A stretch of 64,000 nucleotides of DNA from Bacteroidales bacterium (GCA_029098505.1 JAQXOE010000001.1:1-64000); one strand, 5' to 3'. Positions 8,550 to 17,341 are shown, counted from the stretch's first letter. The notes: generated from the letters alone by a model not told the origin. Numbers and translations are program-made.

Positions 8550-9443
8550 CTATGCGTCAAGCTGTTCCTTTTCGTCAATCATTCGCAACAGGTATTGCCC
8601 GTACTGGTTTTTTATCATCGGCTTGGCCAGTTCGCGCAGTTTTTCAGCTGAAATCCATCCCTGGCTGTAGCCTATGCTTTCGAGGCAGGCGATTTTCAGC
8701 CCCTGACGTTTCTCAATGACTTCGACGAAGGTCGAAGCTTCCGAGAGCGAGTCGTGAGTGCCTGTGTCGAGCCAGGCAAAGCCTCTTCCGAGTGTCTGCA
8801 CCTTGAGCTCGCCGTCGCTGAGGAAGCACTGGTTGACGCTGGTGATTTCGAGCTCTCCGCGCGCTGAGGGCTTGATGCTCTTCGCGACCTCCACTACCTT
8901 GTTCGGGTAGAAGTACAAGCCGACGACGGCGTAATTGCTCTTCGGCACCTTCGGTTTCTCTTCGATGCTGAGGCAATTGCCATTCGCGTCAAATTCGGCT
9001 ACGCCGTAACGCTCGGGGTCGCTGACCCAATATCCGAAGACGGTAGCCTTGGCGTCCTGCTCTGCGCTGCGGACAGCCTCCTTGAGCATAGAGGTGAAGC
9101 CCGCACCGTGGAAGATGTTGTCACCGAGGACGAGGCAGGCGGCGTCATTGCCAATGAAATCTTGGCCGATTATAAACGCTTGAGCCAGTCCGTCGGGACT
9201 GGGCTGCTCAGCATATTGGAAGTTTACTCCGAAGTCTGACCCGTCGCCGAGCAGTCTTTTGAAGCTCGGAAGGTCCGTAGGCGTGGAGATGATGAGTATG
9301 TCGCGTATTCCCGCCAGCATCAGGGTGCTGATAGGGTAATAGACCATCGGTTTGTCGTAGATGGGTAGCAATTGCTTGCTGACACCTTTGGTAATGGGGT
9401 AGAGCCGTGTTCCGGACCCTCCAGCCAGTACTATTCCTTTCAT
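8550..9443 (-). CDS. rfbA: Glucose-1-phosphate thymidylyltransferase
   Basis: 297 residues. The start [20 protein letters not shown] is the nucleotidyltransferase signature (GGxGTRLxP), followed by [20 protein letters not shown] and LGDNIFHG with the metal-binding Asp near residue 108. Length and motif order match RfbA/RmlA. It makes dTDP-glucose from dTTP and glucose-1-phosphate, the first step towards dTDP-rhamnose. It lies 21 bp after the initiating transferase and 6 bp before rfbC, so the three are surely one transcript. Confidence 0.96.
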   Translation of the reverse strand: MKGIVLAGGSGTRLYPITKGVSKQLLPIYDKPMVYYPISTLMLAGIRDILIISTPTDLPSFKRLLGDGSDFGVNFQYAEQPSPDGLAQAFIIGQDFIGNDAACLVLGDNIFHGAGFTSMLKEAVRSAEQDAKATVFGYWVSDPERYGVAEFDANGNCLSIEEKPKVPKSNYAVVGLYFYPNKVVEVAKSIKPSARGELEITSVNQCFLSDGELKVQTLGRGFAWLDTGTHDSLSEASTFVEVIEKRQGLKIACLESIGYSQGWISAEKLRELAKPMIKNQYGQYLLRMIDEKEQLDA

Positions 9444-9464
9444 TGTTTCAGTGTTTGTGTTTGT

Positions 9465-10892
9465 TTAGAATTTCTTGCCGAATACAATGCTGCAGAAAGT
9501 CATAAAGAGTATCTTGGCATCAAAGGCAAGTGAACGGTGCCTCAGGTAATAGAGGTCGTATTTTAGTCTTTTGACCATCTTTTCCACGGTGTCGGTGTAG
9601 CCGTTGAAGAGGGTAGCGTATGAGGTTACACCTGGACGTATCTGGAAGAGATAGTAGAATCTCGGGTCAATTTCGATAATCTGCTCGATGAAGTACTGCC
9701 TCTCAGGTCTAGGCCCGATAAAGGCCATATCGCCTCTGAAGACGTTGTAGAGCTGTGGCAATTCGTCGAGATGATGCGCTCTGATGAATCTGCCGACCTT
9801 GGTGAGTCGTGGGTCGTTTTCGCCAGAATAGAGGGCCGGTCCGAACTTTTCAGCATCGGTGCGCATAGACCTGAACTTGTAGATGTAGAAAGGTCGTCCG
9901 AAGCGTCCTATTCGCTCCTGCTTGTATATCGCAGGCCCGCCATCCTCGAGCTTTATGGCAATATACACTATCAGGAAAAGAGGCGAGAATACCACCAGGC
10001 AGATTGATGAGATAATGCAATCGATGATGCGCTTGCTGATGCGACCGAAGCGTCCCATACCGTCGGCAATGTATTCAACGTCCGCAGTAATCTCCTTGAC
10101 TGCCTTCTGGTTCATATTGCCGAATCTGACGTCCTCGATCTTCGGTGCAACGAGTATGTGGATACCGAGTTCGAGCCAGAGGTCAATCAGCTCGTGCTTC
10201 TGCACTTCTTCCTTATCTTCATTGGCATAAAGTATACATTCGATGCCCTGCTGTTCTCGGAGGAGGGCGAGCTCACCCCTGTCCTTGTAGGCGAAGACTT
10301 TGCGGCCGTTTATGATCTGGCCGTCCATTGCCGCATTGTCGGTGATGAAGCCAATGATGTCGTAGTGTGGGGATTCGTCGAGACGCGCCACCATTGCAAT
10401 GGACTTGATGCTTGTGCCATAGACAATTACGCGGAGGCGCTCTATGTTCTTGTCCATAGTCAGAGCATTGGTCTTCAATATGTGTATCATCACGACTCTG
10501 ACAATGATGAGTATGAAGACCGAGAAGAGGGCATCAAGCACAAGGGTGAAGATGTCTATCCTGGTGTGGCCACTGCCAATCAACTTGAGAAGGATGCATA
10601 TACCCAAGAGCAATTCCTTGATGAGCGTGGCCTTGGTCAGGGCCGAGATGGCGTTGAAATTCGAGTACCTGATTACTATCATGTAGGTCTTCGTCAGGTA
10701 GAATCCTATAAAAGAGGCAATCCCGGAGAACAAAAGCCAGAGCAGGGTGAACTTCTGGAAGCCAAAGAAAGGCTCGGACATCCATCTCATCAGCAGAATG
10801 GCAATAAGCGATGCGGTGCAGGAAAGACCGAGGTCAAGCAACATAATCATCCAGTTGCTTGCAAAATCTCCTTTTTTCTTGAATAGTGTCAT
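9465..10892 (-). CDS. Undecaprenyl-phosphate sugar phosphotransferase (WcaJ/WbaP type), initiates repeat-unit synthesis
   Basis: 475 residues from the ATG at 10892 (an upstream in-frame start at 10937 adds residues before the hydrophobic region and is less likely). The N-terminal half has four membrane helices and a CoA-binding-like domain (about residues 145-260). The C-terminal half is the bacterial sugar transferase domain: KRIIDCIISSICLVVFSPLF, YKQERIGRFGRPFYIYKFRSM, LDELPQLYNVFRGDMAFIGPRPE. It moves a hexose- or deoxyhexose-1-phosphate to undecaprenyl phosphate at the inner membrane. As the first gene of the cluster it marks the operon start; about 320 bp of leader precede it. Confidence 0.92.
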   Translation of the reverse strand: MTLFKKKGDFASNWMIMLLDLGLSCTASLIAILLMRWMSEPFFGFQKFTLLWLLFSGIASFIGFYLTKTYMIVIRYSNFNAISALTKATLIKELLLGICILLKLIGSGHTRIDIFTLVLDALFSVFILIIVRVVMIHILKTNALTMDKNIERLRVIVYGTSIKSIAMVARLDESPHYDIIGFITDNAAMDGQIINGRKVFAYKDRGELALLREQQGIECILYANEDKEEVQKHELIDLWLELGIHILVAPKIEDVRFGNMNQKAVKEITADVEYIADGMGRFGRISKRIIDCIISSICLVVFSPLFLIVYIAIKLEDGGPAIYKQERIGRFGRPFYIYKFRSMRTDAEKFGPALYSGENDPRLTKVGRFIRAHHLDELPQLYNVFRGDMAFIGPRPERQYFIEQIIEIDPRFYYLFQIRPGVTSYATLFNGYTDTVEKMVKRLKYDLYYLRHRSLAFDAKILFMTFCSIVFGKKF

Positions 10893-11213
10893 TTCTTTAC
10901 AATGCAAGTAGGTACATTCATAGGGAATCGCTCCCACTTCTGTTAAAGGAGCACTTGTGACTGTGGAGAGTCAACGGATACGCGACTGGCCTCACCAGGG
11001 TGTCCGGTCATTCAATCTGTTCTTGCTCTCGTTATATCATGCTAGCGTCCTTCGCCAATACAAAAGTAATCATTTAAAAGATTATGTGATAATAAATTCA
11101 GTCACTATTGTACAAATGAGAATGCTTTGCTAATATTTGCTATTGTGAATTGTATTATTTATAATTGCAAAGATATTTTTTCAATATCTCACTTATTATA
11201 TTAAAAGAAAGAT
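10893..11213. promoter_or_regulatory. Divergent intergenic region: leader of the polysaccharide operon and promoter of the DUF4332 gene
   Basis: About 320 bp between two divergent genes. On the minus strand a TACTTTTG box (11061-11068) fits the Bacteroidetes -7 consensus and would give a leader of roughly 160 nt, but no clean -33 box is visible. The leader has a small hairpin, GGGA-GCGAT-TCCC (about 10922-10934), close to the first gene. The half nearest the plus-strand gene is very A/T-rich. No UpxY/UpxZ-like antiterminator gene is seen here. The regulatory role is inferred. Confidence 0.4.
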
Positions 11214-11621
11214 ATGGCTTACAAAATCGTTGACATTGAAGGTATCGGCCCGCTTTATGCCGAAAAGTTGAACGCTGCAGGCATCGTTAATGCTGACCAG
11301 CTTCTTGAAAAGTGTGCTGCTCCTGCAGGCCGTAAGGCGCTCGAGGAGGAGACAGGTATCTCCGGTAAACTCATCCTTACTTGGACTAACCATGCTGACC
11401 TCTATAGAGTAAAGGGTATCGGTCCTCAGTTTGCAGAACTTCTTGAGGCTGCAGGTGTGGATACTGTAAAGGAACTTGCTCACCGTAATGCTGCAAATCT
11501 CGTTGCAAAGATGAACGAGGTTAACGAGGAGAAGCACCTCGTCCACAGAGTCCCTGTAGAGCTTGAAGTCCAGAAGATGATTGACCAGGCCAAGGAGCTT
11601 CCTGGCGTAATTACATACTAA
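11214..11621 (+). CDS. DUF4332 helix-hairpin-helix protein
   Basis: 135 residues, cytoplasmic, no signal peptide. Two helix-hairpin-helix units are visible: IVDIEGIGPLYAEKLNAAGI at the N-terminus and YRVKGIGPQFAELLEAAGVD at about residues 63-82, each with the GIGP turn. This is the DUF4332 layout, related to the HhH fold of DNA-binding proteins; the function of the family is not established. It uses the common strong codons of highly expressed genes, unlike the divergent polysaccharide cluster. It stands alone, ending ahead of a repeat-rich gap. Confidence 0.8.
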   Translation: MAYKIVDIEGIGPLYAEKLNAAGIVNADQLLEKCAAPAGRKALEEETGISGKLILTWTNHADLYRVKGIGPQFAELLEAAGVDTVKELAHRNAANLVAKMNEVNEEKHLVHRVPVELEVQKMIDQAKELPGVITY

Positions 11622-11682
11622 TCAAGTGCCTTTGGTCCCGCTGCGGGGACTGCCTTTGAGGTATCTCGTGGGGCCTAACTGC

Positions 11683-11774
11683 TTGATAATCAGCAAGATA
11701 AGCACTTGTCTATGGGAAATTTTGACCATAGACAAGTGCTTAAGTCATTGATACTCTGAGGGTTAGGTTCCACG
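11683..11774 (+). repeat. Dispersed palindromic element, copy A
   Basis: The core is a perfect 17-bp inverted repeat (11699-11715 and 11726-11742; arm sequence TAAGCACTTGTCTATGG) around a 10-nt A/T-rich loop. It is flanked by TGATA motifs and followed by GGGTTAG. About 80% of positions over some 95 bp match the minus strand of 41545-41635, far from here. The element lies between two convergent genes and could act as a bidirectional terminator, or be a small non-autonomous mobile or REP-like unit. Confidence 0.7.
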
Positions 11775-11902
11775 TGGCGCTGCTCTACGGCTGTCGTGCT
11801 CGAAGGCCTCACGTGGCGCTGCTCTACGACTGCTGTGCCCGAAGGCTCCACGTGGTGCTGCTCTACGACTGCTGTGCCCGAAGGCTCCACGCGGCGCTGG
11901 CC
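11771..11902. repeat. Tandem 39-bp repeat, three full copies plus a partial
   Basis: Copies begin at 11771, 11810, 11849 and 11888, each opening with CACGTGG or CACGCGG and running through GCTGCTCTACG and GCCCGAAGGC. The period is exactly 39 bp (13 codons) and the copies differ at only a few positions. There are no unique spacers, so this is not a CRISPR array. It starts immediately after the GGGTTAG end of the palindromic element. Confidence 0.85.
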
Positions 11903-11996
11903 TGGAACCAAACTCAGAACTAGCCTCCAGAACCAAGCCGCCGGAACCAAGCCCGGACGCTAAGTAGGAAAGCCGAATTCGCCGGATTTCAGAATG

Positions 11997-13436
11997 TTAC
12001 AGCACTGGCTCCTCAAGCATTTCTGAAGCCACTGCACTGCAGTCGTCATTGAGCTTGAAGACCATATACTTCTTGCTGTCTGAGGTCATTGGTGTCCAAA
12101 GCTGTTCACCATCTGTGCCGTTAGGATTACCACACTTTGCGAAGTTGGTCCAAGCATCCACCATCTGGTTTGAGAGTACATCATCTACATCGGTGAAAGG
12201 TCTGTCACTTCTTGAGAGAGTGTGGAAGATGTACCAGAGCTCCGATGAGTGGAAGGCTCCCTTAAGCGGATGAGGGTTCTCCTCGCTGTCCGGAAGAGGA
12301 CGTGCGAACTCGTACGCATATGCAGGTTTGCCTGCCGCCTCACGTACCTCGCAGAACTTCTCTATTCCTGCTCCGAGGGCTCCCATATCATTCATCGTGA
12401 AGCCGATCATATAAGGGATGTCCTTGATGCGACCTGCCAATGCTGCATCGTCAAAGCTTTCTGAGGTGACGTAGCCGTCCACTACAGGCGATGAGGTCAG
12501 GCGTGCATATGTGCCGGTTTCCTGTGCATATCGTGATGCAAGTGTGAAGATTTCCTCTGTTGATGCTGCGCGCATCTTCTCGAGGGTGTCATAGCCGCCC
12601 CAGTCGAAGATGGCCTTATTGGCCTCCATTCCTGCCTGAAGGTCAGCGCCGCCGATGATTGCCCTGCCGCTGATTCCGCCGCCGCTCTGGATGATGGCCT
12701 TCTTGACCATATTGCCGGTAAGAGATGTGGTGACGAGGTTCTTGATGCTCATTGCACCTGCGCTCTGGCCGAAGATGGTGATGTTCTCAGGGTCTCCGCC
12801 GAACTGTGCGATATTGTTGTAAACCCACTTGAGGGCTGCTACCTGGTCGAGGGTACCGTAATTGCCACTGACACCGTTCTCGTTCTCGGCGCTGAGGAAA
12901 GGATGGGTGAGGAAGCCGAAGATGCCGAGGCGGTAGTTGATGGTAACAAGGATGACTCCTCTTTCTGCCCAGGCTTCGCCGTCCATTTCAGGCTCGAAGC
13001 CCCAGCCGGCAGTGTAACCGCCGCCGTGAACCCACATTGCAACAGGCAGCTTGGTGTCAGTCTTGCCAAGGGTCTTGGTCGGAGCCCAAACATTGAGGTA
13101 GAGGCAGTCCTCGCTGAACTCCGGATCTCCGTCGAAGAAGAATTCAGGGGTATAAACCTCCTCTGGCCTATGCTTGTTCTGCATTGAAGGTGCTCCCCAG
13201 GTGTCTGCAATCTTGACGCCTTCCCAGGCTGTTACAGGCTGCGGTGCCTTCCACCTGAGCTCTCCTACAGGAGCTGCAGCATATGGGATTCCGCGATAAA
13301 CTGTCACTCCCTCTGTTTCGGAAGCTATGCCCTGAACCTTGCCTCCTTCGATTTCGAGGATAGGGTTGGTCTCAGTTTTTGAGCAGCCGCTGAATATGGT
13401 CACAACGGCTGCAAGAAGAATTGTGATTCTTTTCAT
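11997..13436 (-). CDS. Type-B carboxylesterase family lipoprotein
   Basis: 479 residues from the ATG at 13436. This start gives a clean lipoprotein signal (MKRITILLAAVVTIFSGCSK, lipid-attached Cys18); an upstream in-frame start at 13475 would bury it. The alpha/beta hydrolase core shows EDCLYLNV (109-116), the oxyanion HGGG (137-140), the nucleophile in FGQSAGA (Ser225) and the late GAFHSSELWYIF His block. It should hydrolyse esters at the cell surface or in the periplasm; the natural substrate is not evident. It stands alone, divergent from the transglutaminase-like gene. Confidence 0.88.
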   Translation of the reverse strand: MKRITILLAAVVTIFSGCSKTETNPILEIEGGKVQGIASETEGVTVYRGIPYAAAPVGELRWKAPQPVTAWEGVKIADTWGAPSMQNKHRPEEVYTPEFFFDGDPEFSEDCLYLNVWAPTKTLGKTDTKLPVAMWVHGGGYTAGWGFEPEMDGEAWAERGVILVTINYRLGIFGFLTHPFLSAENENGVSGNYGTLDQVAALKWVYNNIAQFGGDPENITIFGQSAGAMSIKNLVTTSLTGNMVKKAIIQSGGGISGRAIIGGADLQAGMEANKAIFDWGGYDTLEKMRAASTEEIFTLASRYAQETGTYARLTSSPVVDGYVTSESFDDAALAGRIKDIPYMIGFTMNDMGALGAGIEKFCEVREAAGKPAYAYEFARPLPDSEENPHPLKGAFHSSELWYIFHTLSRSDRPFTDVDDVLSNQMVDAWTNFAKCGNPNGTDGEQLWTPMTSDSKKYMVFKLNDDCSAVASEMLEEPVL

Positions 13437-13493
13437 GATAGGTGTTTGTTTTTTTTTCGCTGCGAAGATAAACAAAATAGGCTAAAAATGTGA

Positions 13494-13501
13494 TATATTT
13501 G
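13494..13501 (+). promoter_or_regulatory. Putative -7 promoter element (TATATTTG)
   Basis: TATATTTG fits the Bacteroidetes TAnnTTTG box and lies 23 bp ahead of the start of the transglutaminase-like gene, the right distance for a short leader. No clear -33 TTTG was found upstream, so the call rests on the -7 box and position. Confidence 0.4.
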
Positions 13502-13524
13502 GTGTTCAATTACCGATTAAGACT

Positions 13525-15906
13525 ATGAAACGGATACTGATTGCCTTCTTTGCAGCGATACTCCTTTTTTCCTGCAGCGATAATTATAAAGAGAAAGCTT
13601 ACCTTGATTTTCTCTATGAGTATATGCCCTTGCCCGACCGCCTTGCCCACGATGAGGATTGGTGGCGTGAGAATGTCAGGAAGACGCTGGAGGTCCGCGA
13701 TCGTATGGCATGGGATGTACCCGAGCGCGAGTTTCGGCATTTCGTGCTCCCGTTGAGGGTGAACAATGAGTTTCTCGACGATTTCCGCCTCGTTTATGCG
13801 GATTCGCTTTGCGCGAGGGTAGAGGGTATGACAATGGAGGAGGCCGCTATCGAAATCAACCATTGGTGCCACGAATATGTGACCTATCGTCCTTCGGATG
13901 CCCGCACTTCATCTCCTCTCGCGACTATGCGCGCCGGGTTGGGACGCTGCGGTGAGGAGTCGGTATTCGCAGTTGCGGCAATGCGCGCTGCCGGTATTCC
14001 TGCCCGCCAGGTTTATACCCCGCGTTGGGCCCATACAGATGACAATCACGCGTGGATAGAGGTCTTTGTGGACGGGGACTGGCATTTTATGGGTGCCTGC
14101 GAGCCTGAACCTGTGCTCGACCTGGCCTGGTTCAATGCCCCAGTGTCAAGGGCTATGTTATTGCATACCAGGGTGTTCGGAGATTATCACGGAGACGAGG
14201 ATGTCATCTCGCGGAATCAGTGCTACACCGAAATCAATGTCATCAAGAATTATGTTCCTTCGCGTCGCAATGTCGTTACCGTTCTCGATACAGAGGGCCG
14301 TCCAGTCGTCGGCGCGAACGTCAAGTTCCAGATTTATAATTACGCCGAATTCTATACGGTCGCCAGCTATATCAGCGACTCGAAGGGTCAGGCTTCGCTG
14401 GATACCGGTCTCGGCGATTTGGTGATACTCGCTACTTCGGGAGACAGTTTCGGAATGACTCTCGCCGGTGCGAATTCTCCTTCTTCTGTTTCCGATGGCA
14501 ATGTGCTTGAGACGAAGCTGGTGCTCGACCGAAAATTCGGCGATTCGTTCGTACTCGATTTCGATATTAATCCTCCGGTGGAGCAGGCTCTCCCTTCAAC
14601 TGCGACCGAGGAGCAGACTGCTGCCAATGCTGTAAGACTTGCCCGCGAGGATGAGATCAGGAATGCCCGTCCTCACGGCAATGCTGCTGTCCTTGACGCT
14701 TTCCGCTCTATTCACGCTGATGCCGCACCTCTGGCGGAGGCTATTATTAACTCGCTCAGCGTCAAGGATTTGAATGATGTGACTATGGATGTGCTCGAAG
14801 ACGCCTACGCCCATTGCGGCGAGAGCTTCGACCCTAACATAGATGCGCCGCGCGTCGAGTACGAGGCTTTATTGCCATATATGATGGAGATAGGGCAAGG
14901 ACTTAGCCTCAGCGGTCCTCGTGAGGTCTGGGACTGGGTGTGCGACAATGTTGTCATTGACAATGAATCGAATCCTCAGCGTCTGCGTATTCCGCCACTG
15001 CTCGTCTGGAGGAGTCTCAGGGCTGATGATTATTCCCGTGACATTTTCTTTGTTGCGCTCTGCCGTGCATTGGGCTTCCCGGCACGTCTGGATGAGGTTA
15101 CTGGTAAGATTCAGTATCTTGAGAACGGAGTTTGGAATGATGTGAAGACTGCTGTAAATGCTCCTCAGGGCACTCTGGCGTTGACTTATGAGGCCGAGGG
15201 TATAAAGTCTCCTGCTTATTACACTCATTTCTCGCTCACTTCACTTGCCAACGGTTCATTGCTCTCATTCAATGAGTACGAGCCTTTGGATTTCAATTAC
15301 CTCTTCTCGAAGCCTTACAGTATGGATGAGGGTCCGTACCTGCTGACTACCGGTAGACGCTTGGCAAATGGCGGCGTCTTAGCGAGAGCTCAGGTATTCA
15401 ATATAGAGGAAGCTGCTCAGACTGAGCTGAATATGTTAGTGCGCAAGTCCGATGACGAGCTTTCGGTTTTGGGCTCTTTCGATGCGGAGAAACTCTTCCT
15501 TCCTGCCGCTGCCGAGGCAGAGCAGAGTATTTTGTCAGCGACCGGCAGAGGCTGGTTTATGGTAGGAGTGCTCGGTACCAGCGGAGATGAACCTTCCAAC
15601 CACGCCATTCAGCAGTTGGGCGCAGCTGCTCAGGATATCAATGACTGGGGACATCCGCTTGTGCTTATGAGAAGTGAGGCTGCTGCGGCTTCCGCTTTGG
15701 AGATTCCGGGACTGGAGAATGCGATTTATGGCGTGGACAAGGATGGCAAGGTGGCCCAGATGCTGCGTGAAGGCGTTGAGGCTGAGGGAGTCAGACTTCC
15801 TGTAATCATAGTCGGAGACAGTTTCGGCCGCATCGTTTATTATACCCAGGGTTACAATACTTCATTGGCAGAGGATCTCCGCTCCGTTTTCCATCGCCTT
15901 CAGTAA
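13525..15906 (+). CDS. Transglutaminase-like domain lipoprotein
   Basis: 793 residues with a lipoprotein signal ending at Cys17 (ILLFSCSDN). A transglutaminase-like core follows: Cys142 in GRCGEES, His175 in DNHAWIEV and an acidic partner near residue 199 (EPEPVLD). A carboxypeptidase-regulatory-like beta sandwich (VLDTEGRPVVGANVKFQIYN) covers roughly residues 250-330. A second papain-like region around residues 485-510 (SRDIFFVALCRALGFPARLDEV) looks like a degenerate repeat of the transglutaminase fold. Proteins of this layout occur in gut Bacteroidetes and may act as peptidases or amidases; the substrate is unknown. Confidence 0.82.
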   Translation: MKRILIAFFAAILLFSCSDNYKEKAYLDFLYEYMPLPDRLAHDEDWWRENVRKTLEVRDRMAWDVPEREFRHFVLPLRVNNEFLDDFRLVYADSLCARVEGMTMEEAAIEINHWCHEYVTYRPSDARTSSPLATMRAGLGRCGEESVFAVAAMRAAGIPARQVYTPRWAHTDDNHAWIEVFVDGDWHFMGACEPEPVLDLAWFNAPVSRAMLLHTRVFGDYHGDEDVISRNQCYTEINVIKNYVPSRRNVVTVLDTEGRPVVGANVKFQIYNYAEFYTVASYISDSKGQASLDTGLGDLVILATSGDSFGMTLAGANSPSSVSDGNVLETKLVLDRKFGDSFVLDFDINPPVEQALPSTATEEQTAANAVRLAREDEIRNARPHGNAAVLDAFRSIHADAAPLAEAIINSLSVKDLNDVTMDVLEDAYAHCGESFDPNIDAPRVEYEALLPYMMEIGQGLSLSGPREVWDWVCDNVVIDNESNPQRLRIPPLLVWRSLRADDYSRDIFFVALCRALGFPARLDEVTGKIQYLENGVWNDVKTAVNAPQGTLALTYEAEGIKSPAYYTHFSLTSLANGSLLSFNEYEPLDFNYLFSKPYSMDEGPYLLTTGRRLANGGVLARAQVFNIEEAAQTELNMLVRKSDDELSVLGSFDAEKLFLPAAAEAEQSILSATGRGWFMVGVLGTSGDEPSNHAIQQLGAAAQDINDWGHPLVLMRSEAAAASALEIPGLENAIYGVDKDGKVAQMLREGVEAEGVRLPVIIVGDSFGRIVYYTQGYNTSLAEDLRSVFHRLQ

Positions 15907-15916
15907 GAATTCCATC

Positions 15917-15965
15917 GGCTGGGTGAATGCATTGTGATTTATCGCCAATGTATTCACTCCCAGCC
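15917..15965. terminator. Long hairpin between convergent genes, overlapping the cutC stop
   Basis: Arms 15917-15934 (GGCTGGGTGAATGCATTG) and 15946-15965 pair along almost their full length, with one mismatch and one bulge, around an 11-nt loop. It lies between the stop of the transglutaminase-like gene (15906) and cutC, and includes cutC's own stop. No T-run follows on either strand, so if it terminates transcription it is not a canonical intrinsic terminator. Confidence 0.5.
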
Positions 15966-16583
15966 CAATAGGGTAGAGGAGTGATATTCCTCAGCCTTAG
16001 TGCTTTCAGCTATTATGTCAATGTTCGAAGGACGGACTCTGCAGCCCGCCATTATGATTATGCGTCCTGCAGCCTGTTTGACCAGTTCCGCGATGGTGAA
16101 CCTTCCTTCGAGGGCATTTTTTTCGTGACCGGAGGTCAGGAGTCTGTCGCAGCCCAGGGCTATCACCTCTTCGAGACAGGTCCTGACATCGGAACATTCG
16201 TCGAAGGCACGGTGGAAGGTGATGCTGAGTGGTCTGGCTTCCGCAATGAGCCTGCGCATACAGTCCATATCCACACTCCCGTCAGGGCGCAGGGCTCCAA
16301 TAACTACTCCGTTGACACCCAATGACTTGCATAAGCGGATATCCTTAAGCATAGCCTGAATCTCGTCTTCGCTGAAAACGAAGTCTCCTCCCCTTGGGCG
16401 GACGAGCACATTGACACAGAGCCCCGGGTTCTCTTTCAGGGCCTGTTCAATCATCCCTTTAGAGGGTGTGATACCTCCTATTTCGAGTTTTTCGCAGAGC
16501 TCCACCCTCGAAGCTCCGTTTTCCGCTGCGATACGCGCCGCCTCTGCCGACGGGCAGCAGGCTTCTCTGAAATAGCGTCCCAT
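15954..16583 (-). CDS. cutC: CutC family protein (copper homeostasis), C-terminally short
   Basis: 209 residues. It opens with REACCPSAEAARIAAENGASRVELCEKLEIGGITPS, the CutC signature, and keeps VNVLVRPRGGDFVFSEDEI, GVVIGALRPDGSVD, ITFHRAFDECSD and LLTSGHEKNALEG. The family is a TIM-barrel protein of about 240-250 residues, long tied to copper tolerance although its biochemical role is debated. Here the protein ends just after EEYHSS, about 35 residues early. The last codons and the stop lie inside a long hairpin, suggesting truncation. Its ATG shares one base with the methyltransferase stop (TAATG). Confidence 0.88.
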   Translation of the reverse strand: MGRYFREACCPSAEAARIAAENGASRVELCEKLEIGGITPSKGMIEQALKENPGLCVNVLVRPRGGDFVFSEDEIQAMLKDIRLCKSLGVNGVVIGALRPDGSVDMDCMRRLIAEARPLSITFHRAFDECSDVRTCLEEVIALGCDRLLTSGHEKNALEGRFTIAELVKQAAGRIIIMAGCRVRPSNIDIIAESTKAEEYHSSTLLGWE

Positions 16584-17290
16584 TATTCAGGCTTTTGTGC
16601 GATGATGGCTACGTAAGAGCCTCTGTCATAGCCGTCTGAAGGGTCCTCTACTACGAGGTGGGCATAGTGGGGAAGGGTGGTCAGAGTCTGTCTGTACCTT
16701 ATGTTCACAAAGCCGTTTTCCTCTATTACGGCAGTCTTGTCAGCTGTGGTTCTCCACTTGGCTTCCTTTACGAGCTCGATAGGATATTCGTCCTGAGGCT
16801 TGGTGTCGTTGAGAAGGGGATGGTCCCAGGTGCCCAGGGTCATTGCCAGATTGTACATAGTTCCGAAAGAGCTCTCCTTCGGTACGTCGATGACGACGAT
16901 GCGTCCTCCTGGAACGAGAGATGCATAGGCTTTTCTCAATGCCAGACCAAGGTCGTTCATATAGCAGGGGCAGCCGTTGAACAGAACGGTGTCGTACAGC
17001 CCTGTGCCGTAGTCAGCCTCTTCTCCTGTTCCTATTTCTACCTCGAAGCCGCGCTTGCGGGCGATTTCGGCCATAGAGGTCGAAGGCTCTATACCCTTTA
17101 TTATCTGTATTCCGTATTCGTCTCTGAGGGATTTTTCGAAGAATGCGCTTCCGCAGCCAATTGACAGTATCCTGCCAGCATCCTGAAGGGTGTCAGCAAC
17201 CAGTCTGAGCTCGGTTTCAAAAAGTTTTTCATTGTTCATAAACCATTCGTCATACTGAGTGGCGAATTCATCAAATCTTTGGTATCCCAT
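16583..17290 (-). CDS. Class I SAM-dependent methyltransferase
   Basis: 235 residues from the ATG at 17290 (MGYQRFDEFATQYDEWFM). The open frame extends further upstream but that would overlap the divergent ettA start. Motif I is GRILSIGCGSAFFEKSL near residues 45-61, then GIEPSTSMAE for the ribose-binding acidic residue, and the post-I block LYDTVLFNGCPCYMND. This is the standard SAM-binding Rossmann fold. The substrate cannot be predicted. It is translationally coupled to cutC. Confidence 0.8.
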   Translation of the reverse strand: MGYQRFDEFATQYDEWFMNNEKLFETELRLVADTLQDAGRILSIGCGSAFFEKSLRDEYGIQIIKGIEPSTSMAEIARKRGFEVEIGTGEEADYGTGLYDTVLFNGCPCYMNDLGLALRKAYASLVPGGRIVVIDVPKESSFGTMYNLAMTLGTWDHPLLNDTKPQDEYPIELVKEAKWRTTADKTAVIEENGFVNIRYRQTLTTLPHYAHLVVEDPSDGYDRGSYVAIIAQKPE

Positions 17291-17341
17291 TTCTCGTTCT
17301 TTTTTCTCGGCAAAAGTAAGGCTTTTTTTGGAACTAGGTGT

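Larger units (their letters stand above)
11622..11996. other. Intergenic gap between convergent genes, filled by repeats
   Basis: 375 bp with no convincing gene. From left to right it holds a short GTCCC/GGGAC hairpin (about 11637-11652), a palindromic element that recurs near 41545-41635, a tandem 39-bp repeat array, and a run with several GAACCAAGCC-like units (about 11905-11960). An 86-codon minus-strand frame crosses the array but shows only repeat-driven sequence. Confidence 0.6.

Noticed and set aside
11637..11652. GTCCC/GGGAC hairpin after the DUF4332 gene as an intrinsic terminator
   Set aside because: The stem is only 5 bp and no T-run follows.
11771..11902. CRISPR-like array
   Set aside because: Copies are strictly head-to-tail with no unique spacers, and no cas genes are near.
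11690..11950. An 86-codon minus-strand frame through the 39-bp repeats
   Set aside because: It exists because the repeat period is a multiple of three; it has no recognisable domain, no ribosome-binding site and covers the palindromic element.
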